Assembly (NCBI GenBank): GCA_013202315.1
Contig: JABMRZ010000461.1
Location: 1 to 7,785, forward strand
Direction: 5' to 3'
Origin: Candidatus Tariuqbacter arcticus
GTDB lineage: Bacteria > Electryoneota > Tariuqbacteria > Tariuqbacterales > Tariuqbacteraceae
DNA: 7,785 bases
In this document: piece after piece, positions 6,001 through 7,785 of the stretch
Layout of the letters: each line of letters begins with the position of its first letter
How positions within the stretch are numbered: the first letter of the stretch is position 1
The notes under the pieces: generated by a model
Databases searched by the model: none
What the model was told of the DNA's origin: nothing
The model's input: the letters and a program-made list of their open reading frames with translations, nothing else
Position numbers and translations under genes: made by a program

Positions 6001-7686
6001 AGGGTCTTGATGGTGGTAAAATGTTCCGATATCCGCAATCGTCCCGTCCGGATCGTTAGCGCTCGCCGGATCGCCCGCATCGATGCAGGGTGAATCTTCG
6101 GTCAATTCGTATGGAGATTGATCCAACGGCCCCGCAAAAAGCGGGTCCATACTGATATTGAAGTATATATCGCAAGGGTCGCCGTTGAAATTGGTCGATG
6201 TCAACTGCCCCATACCCGCAGGGACGCTGCCGGTGTAATTCCCGGCGGTATTGCCATACACATCGCAATATGTAACCGCCGCATTATGCGGAGCGGTGAA
6301 GTTTATCCCCTGACGCGTGTTGCCGTTGACGATGGTGTTTGATATTGACGGTGCCGAATTCGATTGAACCTGAATCCCGCTGCCGAATGTGGTCGCCGAA
6401 TTGCCGTATATGGTGCAGTGTTTGATGTCGGGATTCGAGCTTTCGTAGCACAATATCCCCCCGCCGGAACCGCCTAAAGCCGAATTCCCCTCTATCACGC
6501 AGTAATCTATCAACGGGCTGGAGCCGTCCGCGCACACTATACCCCCGCCGGAAGCCGCCGAGGTGTTTCCGCTGATTTCGCAGTTTGCGATTGTGGGGCT
6601 GGCGGATGTCAGGTGTAATCCGCTCGCCTCACTGCCGGTTATACTGCAATATTCGAGGATGCTGTTGTCATCGGCGGAATCGAGGAATTTTATCCCTTCC
6701 CAGGGGGAATCCACTTCGTTCGGATGGAAAGTAATCCCGTTATCTTCCGTCCCCGATGCAATCAAATACCCTTCGATGGTGAAGCTGAAAGCTCCGTCGA
6801 AGAGCAGGGTTACCCCGGGTTCGATGGTCAACTGCGCGCCGTCTTCCACCCGGATGTCGCCGTTGACGATATAAGTGCTGTCTTCCATCAAGATACCCGC
6901 CAGCGTCCCGGAGAGATAATTCCCTGTAACTATCGGCTGAAGAGTAATTTCGGGCAGAGTGGTATTATCGAGTAAGGCTTGATCGAGCATTTCCTGGTCG
7001 CCGAAGCCCTCGTGAGTGAAATATACATTATAAGTACCGACCACCAATTCCTTCTGGTAATATCCAGCGGCGTCGGTATATGCGGTATCGGTCTGGGCGT
7101 TGGGCGAAACCGCTTCGTACACCACCATAGTGCCGGAATGGTCGGAGTAACCCTGCAGATAGCAGTAGCCGTCCGCCATCACATTGGGATTGGAAATGGT
7201 GATGGAACCGTTGACCATAGTCGGATATATCGCTCCCATAAAGCCGCCGTATTCGAAGCTTTGGAAAGCCAATTCTGTAGTACCTATGGCGTCTTCGGGA
7301 ATATCGAAGCGGAAGTAGACCAGCGGCCCTTCACCGGCTAAAGCGCTCACGAAGGTCAGGTCGCCGGAATTCCCATAAATATTCCCCGGGGTGAAGACAT
7401 AATTATGGAGCGTCCAGGACGCCGGGGTGATGGTTCCGCTGTGATCGAATGTGTCATAAACCGCCGCCACCAGGTTGTCATAATCGATAGAAAATTCGTA
7501 GGTGAATACGAAACTCATTGGGTCGACATCCGTGGTAATAACCGGCAGCCAGACTGAAGCGCCCCTTTCAACCGAGGTGTCGGGAAGGGAAACCTCTATT
7601 TGAGCTTCAGCCGAAACCGCAAAAATTAAAAACAGCCCCATCGCCAATGCGGCGAGGGCTTTTTTGCTATTGTTTGTCTTGAACAT
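1..7686 (-). CDS. Giant secreted modular protein: cohesin-like, CpR, beta-helix and FN3 domains (3' partial)
   Basis: One uninterrupted minus-strand frame encodes 2,562 residues and leaves the window with no stop, so the C-terminus is missing. The ATG is the first start codon after an in-frame TAG at 7741-7743 and is followed by a clear Sec signal peptide. Module order is: signal peptide 1-28; cohesin-like 29-166; CpR 167-250; beta-helix 251-559; FN3 562-652; beta-helix 653-925; cohesin-like 926-1062; CpR 1063-1146; beta-helix 1147-1503; FN3 1504-1593; beta-helix 1594-1895; cohesin-like 1896-2033; CpR 2034-2118; then FN3-like domains A-B-A-B-A to the edge. Borders are approximate. The protein is inferred to be exported and to act at the cell surface or outside as an adhesin, scaffold or glycan-binding protein. 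No catalytic motif is recognised. A C-terminal sorting domain (such as type IX secretion) would be expected in this style of protein but cannot be seen. The reading frame is near certain; the role is not. Confidence 0.95.
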   Translation of the reverse strand, partial: MFKTNNSKKALAALAMGLFLIFAVSAEAQIEVSLPDTSVERGASVWLPVITTDVDPMSFVFTYEFSIDYDNLVAAVYDTFDHSGTITPASWTLHNYVFTPGNIYGNSGDLTFVSALAGEGPLVYFRFDIPEDAIGTTELAFQSFEYGGFMGAIYPTMVNGSITISNPNVMADGYCYLQGYSDHSGTMVVYEAVSPNAQTDTAYTDAAGYYQKELVVGTYNVYFTHEGFGDQEMLDQALLDNTTLPEITLQPIVTGNYLSGTLAGILMEDSTYIVNGDIRVEDGAQLTIEPGVTLLFDGAFSFTIEGYLIASGTEDNGITFHPNEVDSPWEGIKFLDSADDNSILEYCSITGSEASGLHLTSASPTIANCEISGNTSAASGGGIVCADGSSPLIDYCVIEGNSALGGSGGGILCYESSNPDIKHCTIYGNSATTFGSGIQVQSNSAPSISNTIVNGNTRQGINFTAPHNAAVTYCDVYGNTAGNYTGSVPAGMGQLTSTNFNGDPCDIYFNISMDPLFAGPLDQSPYELTEDSPCIDAGDPASANDPDGTIADIGTFYHHQDPPPAPDNLTAQAVENTIELAWEYDYTYDLDYFNIYRGTDPNPTTVLTTVDYPALSYIDDDIISGMTYYYRLDAVGENGLVSGYSNEVNATAVFNVVIYVPGDYPTIQAAIDAANDGDSILVADGTYTGVGNKNIDFFGKAIVVMSENGAENCVIDCENDGRGFIFQSGETAEAVLAGFTIMNGSAEHGAGIYCEGSSPTIQYCVLDENSAVGYGGGIHCTDSSSPTIASCTISGNYADDGGGIACYSSSPTIVNTIVEGGVQTDGIYFYDSPDASISYSDFHNNEGGNFSGSPPAGLGTITTVNANGDSCDAFFNIYLDPVFVGPILDQSQYELQWSSPCIDAGDPASPPDPDGTTADMGAYPFDQNAQLPVVSLPDIAVTAGTSVEIPVYAQYVNPANNYLAYNMEINFDETVAEATAYTIDNTITPSNWTVDFTLTPGQITGGAYQFFSPPVQGEGDLVIFTFEVPITAYGQTDLTFEHCVFGDDEAIMVNGQIIVEVPEVTIDGYCYLANQTDHSGTTVSFDAVSGGAVSGSTETAEDGSYTINIPAGTYDVSYTHDEYQTETMEGRELYSTQTLDEITLYRMVTGLELSGEIGGLVLQDTTYTVISDIWISEGLETYIQPGATLLFTDNTEFDVNGLLNAVGTESDSIKFTPFSAGENWGGIDFNETASDDSRLEYCLVTGSNSSGILCEDADPTITNCLIVENSGSHGAGIYCMYSEAFIENCVFNNNSAGTSGGAIAFYMSNGSVTNCIMHDNTAGSHHGGALIINESSSPYITGCNIFNNTATEKGGGIFIYDLSHPTIKNCTVSENTGTLGGGLCIGGSCEPAIINTVIAFNVDSCGIFFEGEPSNANIIHNDFFDNEGGDFGGAVPPNLGTITTTNFNGDSCDAFYNIFLDPQFVGGGDYNLTEGSPCIDAGDPAFDPDPDGTIADMGAYYYHQDIPPAPYNLTAEAVEQTIELNWEWTDYDIDSFNIYRSTTENPTTLLASVDYPTMTYIDDDILSSVTYYYRVTALGHNGLESDYSNQASGMAQWTVTIHIPGDYPTIQAGIDAANDGDSVLVADGVYTGVGNKNIDFLGKAIVVISENGAENCVIDCEESGRGFYFHNGEDSNSVLSGFSIINAYLTGSFGGGICCDSSSPTISDCIISGNSTSYGGGGISCTNSNPTISYCAFSDNSAADGGGINCITNSSPSITNCTISGNSASGYGSGIRCDNTSAPIIDNTIVEGSIGNGGGIYLATPNPSIKYSDFYNNENGDFTGNPPPGLGTITTVNNNGDPCDQYYNIFLDPMFAGTGDNPYELTPGSPCIDAGDPVSPPDPDGSIADMGAYYLDHSLIPPVVWFPDTTVTAGNSIVIPLMTSNIDSNYYAYLSYTMNVVYDADKALAVDYDLTGTITPSNWMDLNNIGAPGQLQGGCVGFAGPNIHGEGALVYYTFDVPITSFGETDLHFASFVYDDYTPETTDGSITIQIPEFVVDGSCQLGDQTSHENIMVRFAAVSGGAVTDTAYTDALGDYEITLNAGTYNISYLYAGYGTIHNNGQGIWEDTTLPDVILYPPPSDFGLLAPVSGSTVWTLDTTLVWEESLHPNPLIIVHYDVWLDTLEDLSTMWQAADSIPDTFLDLIDLTDDMTYYWTVRATDANSPGTWADDTLMFETYFPQAPTAFNLSTPSDGSLQHSDTVQVTWQASTDPDPNDILLYRIDWGIDPAFAEYLSDTTANTSYMITDVLSLFDELPDDITVYWRVRAFDMFGNVTWSTAGEAGWSFTIDVFNPPSNFGLTAPASGDTTWLLEALLEWEESIDPDPYDTTYYDVWLGTEPDLSDAWIEADSIPEINFNLANLGDDMTYYWTIRATDSNTPGTWADDTLMFHTYLPEAPGAFSQSSPDSGAVFHIDTVEVSWTETIDPDPGDAIEYIVEWSSDSTFAVFDSYTTTLTTYAITDITAMFDELPDDVTVYWRVRAVDSFGLETWSDAGLGGWSFSIDVYNEPEPFALLEPAYGDTV
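49..690 (-). repeat. 642-bp tandem unit copy 2: FN3-like domains A2 (2333-2435) and B2 (2436-2546)
   Basis: This is a close copy of unit 1: FGLTAPASG, WEESIDPDPYD, YDVWLGTEPDLS, DDMTYYWTIRATDSNTPGTW, then SSPDSGAV, TIDPDPGD, MFDELPDDVTVYWRVRAVD and GWSFSIDV. The DNA stretch starting AACATCAAGGTATCATC at 401 recurs at 1043, exactly 642 bases away. The spacing is kept with no net insertion or deletion. Confidence 0.87.
691..1332 (-). repeat. 642-bp tandem unit copy 1: FN3-like domains A1 (2119-2221) and B1 (2222-2332)
   Basis: Domain A carries FGLLAPVSG, VWEESLHPNP, YDVWLDTLEDLS, ADSIPD, DDMTYYWTVRATDANSPGTW and ADDTLMF. Domain B carries STPSDGSLQHSDTVQVTW, STDPDPND, LFDELPDDITVYWRVRAFD and GWSFTIDV. 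Both look like FN3-like sandwiches, but A and B are different subfamilies. The A+B pair recurs at exactly 214 residues in the next copy. Confidence 0.85.
1333..1587 (-). other. Carboxypeptidase-regulatory-like domain 3, residues 2034-2118
   Basis: The domain has DGSCQL (2039-2044), AAVSGGAVTDTAYTDALGDY and LNAGTYNISYLYAGY, ending DTTLPDVILYP. The TDHSG motif of copies 1 and 2 is replaced by TSHEN. It is the last element shared with the upstream supermodules. Confidence 0.73.
1588..2001 (-). other. Cohesin-like beta-sandwich 3, residues 1896-2033
   Basis: The third copy reads VVWFPDTTVTAGNSIVIPL, then YTMNVVYD, TITPSNW (1957-1963), HGEG (1988-1991) before LVYYTFDVP, and TTDGSITI. Its FPD motif lies 970 residues after LPD of copy 2. 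Unlike the first two copies, the cohesin-CpR pair here is followed not by a beta-helix but by the FN3-like A/B zone. Confidence 0.74.
2002..2907 (-). other. Type-II right-handed parallel beta-helix 4, residues 1594-1895
   Basis: IPGDYPTIQAGIDAANDGDS and the next 40 or so residues nearly repeat the N-cap of helix 2. The rungs are SDCIISGN, SYCAFSDN, TNCTISGN, then DNTIVEGS and KYSDFYNN, one rung more than helix 2. Inner strands carry GGGICC, GGGISC, GGGINC and GSGIRC. The C-cap runs NNNGDPCDQYYNIFLDP to SPCIDAGDP (1869-1877) and DGSIADMGA. Part of the rung DNA (about 2221-2660) is again AT-rich. Confidence 0.87.
2908..3177 (-). other. Fibronectin type III domain 2, residues 1504-1593
   Basis: PPAPYNLTAEAVEQTIEL, a B-strand WEW, FNIYRST, VDYPTMTYIDDDI and TYYYRVTALGHNG follow FN3 domain 1 closely along the whole length. 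It links beta-helix 3 (type I) to beta-helix 4 (type II), exactly as copy 1 links helices 1 and 2. This shows that the linker was duplicated together with its neighbours. Confidence 0.88.
3178..4248 (-). other. Type-I right-handed parallel beta-helix 3, residues 1147-1503 (longest, AT-rich)
   Basis: The N-cap is of type I (SDIWISEGLETYIQPGATLL, then GTESDSIKFTP and a WGGIDF strand). About eight rungs follow: LEYCLVTG, TNCLIVEN, ENCVFNNN, TNCIMHDN, TGCNIFNN, KNCTVSEN, then the cysteine-free INTVIAFN and IHNDFFDN. The C-cap includes FNGDSCDAFYNIFLDP and SPCIDAGDP (1476-1484). It has about two more rungs than helix 1. The DNA of the rung region (roughly 3361-3960) is much poorer in GC than its flanks: hand counts of four 60-base lines there give 28-37%, against 55% for one line of the helix 1 rungs. 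Confidence 0.86.
4249..4500 (-). other. Carboxypeptidase-regulatory-like domain 2, residues 1063-1146
   Basis: The DGYCYL start (1067-1072) is followed by TDHSGTTVSFDAVSGGAV, EDGSYTINIPAGTYDVSYTH and a TLDEITLYR end. It matches domain 1 in order and length and contains a better-preserved AGTYxVxYTHxxY core. It sits directly between cohesin-like copy 2 and beta-helix 3. Confidence 0.75.
4501..4911 (-). other. Cohesin-like beta-sandwich 2, residues 926-1062
   Basis: This is the second copy of the sandwich. It opens with VVSLPDIAVTAGTSVEIPV, has MEINFD, TITPSNW (986-992), GEG (1017-1019) before IFTFEVP, and closes with MVNGQIIVEVP. The start LPD lies 902 residues after the same motif of copy 1, which sets the length of the first supermodule. 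Conservation is clear but moderate, so the copies are old or under different selection. Confidence 0.74.
4912..5730 (-). other. Type-II right-handed parallel beta-helix 2, residues 653-925
   Basis: The N-cap differs from that of helix 1: it begins VPGDYPTIQAAIDAANDGDS and continues with VADGTYTGVGNKNIDF, GKAIVV and ENCVIDCE. This is a very common start of Pectin_lyase-fold/PbH1 repeat proteins. About five rungs follow (QYCVLDEN, ASCTISGN, then VNTIVEGG and SYSDFHNN), with cysteines also in GAGIYC, GGGIHC and GGGIAC. The C-cap ends in SPCIDAGDP (899-907) and DGTTADMGA. Confidence 0.87.
5731..6003 (-). other. Fibronectin type III domain 1, residues 562-652
   Basis: The domain starts PPPAPDNLTAQAVENTIEL, with the diagnostic first-strand proline and a tryptophan (W582) in the B strand. 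It continues with FNIYRGT, YIDDDI and TYYYRLDAVGENG, the tyrosine-rich F strand of FN3, and ends GYSNEV. It links beta-helix 1 to beta-helix 2. A close relative sits at residues 1504-1593 in the same position of the second supermodule. Confidence 0.88.
6010..6936 (-). other. Type-I right-handed parallel beta-helix 1, residues 251-559
   Basis: The N-cap has the pattern GDIRVEDGAQLTIEPG then TLLF, followed by a GTEDNGITFHP strand and LEYC. About six rungs follow with the consensus GGGIxCxxxSxPxIxxCxIxGN. The fifth rung carries SNTIVNGN instead of a cysteine, and the last is TYCDVYGN. A C-cap runs from FNGDPCDIYFNI to SPCIDAGDP (532-540) and PDGTIADIG. Pectin-lyase-like helices often bind or cleave polysaccharide, but no catalytic set is evident here. 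Confidence 0.85.
6937..7188 (-). other. Carboxypeptidase-regulatory-like domain 1, residues 167-250
   Basis: A short Ig-like sandwich begins at DGYCYL (172-177) and continues with the SDHSGTMVVYEA segment, TDTAYTDAAGYY, and a GTYNVYFTHEGF strand. It ends with TLPEITLQP. The turn-rich D-x-x-G-x-Y followed by xGTYxVxxxHxGY is typical of CarboxypepD_reg/SpaA-like modules, which act as spacers or binding modules. It directly follows a cohesin-like domain, as do both other copies. Confidence 0.72.
7189..7602 (-). other. Cohesin-like beta-sandwich 1, residues 29-166
   Basis: The opening strand IEVSLPDTSVERGASVWLPV is followed by a YEFSIDYD strand, a TITPASW segment (about 85-91), then GEG (118-120) leading into a VYFRFDIP strand. 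The domain closes with VNGSITI. This order, including the GxG turn before an alternating hydrophobic strand and the terminal NGxI strand, matches the cohesin-type jelly-roll. In cellulosomes this fold binds dockerins, but in many non-cellulosomal proteins its partner is unknown. The fold is inferred from pattern only. Two further copies lie at residues 926-1062 and 1896-2033. Confidence 0.72.
7603..7686 (-). other. Sec signal peptide, residues 1-28
   Basis: The N-terminus has a basic n-region (K3, K8, K9) and a hydrophobic core from about A10 to V24 that includes MGLFLIFAV. It ends in a small-residue SAEA motif with likely signal peptidase I cleavage between A28 and Q29. There is no lipobox cysteine, so it is not a lipoprotein. 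M16 could serve as an internal start but would lose all the lysines and has no Shine-Dalgarno, so M1 is preferred. Confidence 0.9.
7634..7665. terminator. Terminator-like hairpin inside the signal-peptide codons
   Basis: On the plus strand AGCCC (7634-7638) pairs with GGGCT (7656-7660) and TCGCC (7641-7645) pairs with GGCGA (7651-7655). The loop is 5 nt and there is a 2-nt bulge (CA, 7639-7640). Six T residues follow (7660-7665) and an A-rich run precedes. On the minus strand the same hairpin is preceded by six A and followed by G then T5-AA-T5. It thus has the shape of a two-way intrinsic terminator, but it lies in codons 9-22 of the giant gene. It may be chance from Ala/Leu/Phe codons, or an attenuator. 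Confidence 0.35.
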
Positions 7687-7690
7687 GTTG

Positions 7691-7695
7691 TCCCT
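7691..7695 (-). promoter_or_regulatory. Probable ribosome binding site AGGGA
   Basis: On the minus strand AGGGA ends four bases before the ATG at 7686. It is a partial and rather close Shine-Dalgarno. A longer purine run, AAGGAAG, lies about 30 bases upstream, too far to serve this start. Together with the signal peptide it supports the chosen ATG. Confidence 0.5.
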
Positions 7696-7702
7696 ATCGA
7701 AA

Positions 7703-7711
7703 TTTATATTA
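7703..7711 (-). promoter_or_regulatory. Possible promoter -10 region (TAATATAAA)
   Basis: The minus strand carries overlapping TAATAT (7711-7706) and TATAAA (7708-7703), either of which could be a -10 box, giving a short leader. A TTTTCA about 19 bases upstream is a poor -35. The overlapping TAAATTTC resembles the Bacteroidota -7 element TAnnTTTG at all but the last base, but it is very close to the start codon. No choice between these is possible by eye. Confidence 0.25.
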
Positions 7712-7721
7712 GAGTCTTCCT

Positions 7722-7738
7722 TATTTTCTTTGAAAATA
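7722..7738. repeat. Perfect 7-bp inverted repeat upstream of the giant gene
   Basis: TATTTTC (7722-7728) and GAAAATA (7732-7738) are perfect inverted arms around a TTT spacer. The symmetry reaches CC/GG further out if one extra base is allowed. It sits just upstream of the possible -10 region, so it could be an operator half-site pair, or a weak AT-rich hairpin. It lacks the GC stem of a terminator. Confidence 0.4.
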
Positions 7739-7763
7739 GGCTATAGGCTGTGGGCTTTAGGCG
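7736..7763. repeat. Four-copy heptanucleotide microrepeat
   Basis: ATAGGCT occurs twice back to back (7736-7742, 7743-7749), followed in phase by GTGGGCT (7750-7756) and TTAGGCG (7757-7763). These are two perfect and two degenerate units of 7 bases. The repeat lies about 50-80 bases upstream of the start codon and overlaps the inverted repeat by three bases. Beyond it, 7764-7785 is too short to assign. Confidence 0.55.
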
Positions 7764-7785
7764 CTTACTGCACCGACATCGACAA

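Larger units (their letters stand above)
4912..7602 (-). repeat. Supermodule copy 1: cohesin-CpR-helix I-FN3-helix II (residues 29-925)
   Basis: The five modules occur in the same order as in residues 926-1895. The LPD start motif of the cohesin-like domain recurs after 902 residues. Each component aligns best with the same-position component of copy 2 rather than with its other paralogue. For example, FN3-1 with FN3-2 and helix 2 N-cap with helix 4 N-cap, which points to duplication of the whole block. Confidence 0.82.

Noticed and set aside
6010..6936. Beta-helix as a pectate lyase or other polysaccharide-cleaving enzyme
   Set aside because: The fold is shared with lyases, but no conserved catalytic Asp/Arg/Lys arrangement could be recognised, and the rungs are dominated by structural Gly, Cys, Asn and Ser.
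7639..7641. Internal ATG (M16) as the true start
   Set aside because: It has no Shine-Dalgarno and would remove the three lysines of the signal peptide n-region; the ATG at 7686 fits better.
7765..7785. Minus-strand tail LSMSVQ followed by TAA, possibly the end of an upstream gene
   Set aside because: Only six codons are visible and all three minus frames stop nearby, so a coding tail cannot be told from chance.

Overview
The window is almost entirely one gene. A single open reading frame on the minus strand starts at an ATG at 7684-7686 and runs without a stop to the edge at position 1. It gives at least 2,562 residues of a secreted, modular protein whose C-terminus lies outside the window. 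I translated the frame across the whole window by eye and found no in-frame stop or frameshift. Only the 99 bases at 7687-7785 lie outside it. There are no tRNA or rRNA genes, transposons or CRISPR arrays.

From the N-terminus (right end) leftward the protein reads: signal peptide (residues 1-28); cohesin-like sandwich; carboxypeptidase-regulatory-like (CpR) domain; type-I right-handed beta-helix; FN3; type-II beta-helix. The same five-module series then repeats (926-1895). A third cohesin-CpR pair (1896-2118) leads into a different zone of alternating FN3-like domains 'A' and 'B', whose A+B unit recurs at exactly 214 residues (642 bp). It is therefore a repeat of repeats: a 2.7-2.9 kb supermodule, a 642-bp tandem unit, and roughly 25-residue rungs inside each helix.

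The Sec signal, the cohesin, FN3 and beta-helix folds, and the four SPCIDAGDP caps are the style of very large surface or secreted proteins from uncultured FCB-group candidate phyla (Cloacimonadota, Zixibacteria, KSB1, Latescibacterota and similar). This placement is inferred from protein style, not from a marker gene. GC is near 50% in much of the gene but falls to about 28-45% in the cores of helices 3 and 4. A likely role is adhesion, carbohydrate or surface binding, or scaffolding. No enzyme active site is recognisable.

The start region holds a weak Shine-Dalgarno, an AT-rich possible promoter, a perfect 7-bp inverted repeat and a 7-base microrepeat. A strikingly terminator-like hairpin lies inside the signal-peptide codons. 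The most interesting points are the duplicated cohesin/beta-helix supermodule, the shared rung order of all four helices, the AT-rich helix cores, and that embedded hairpin.
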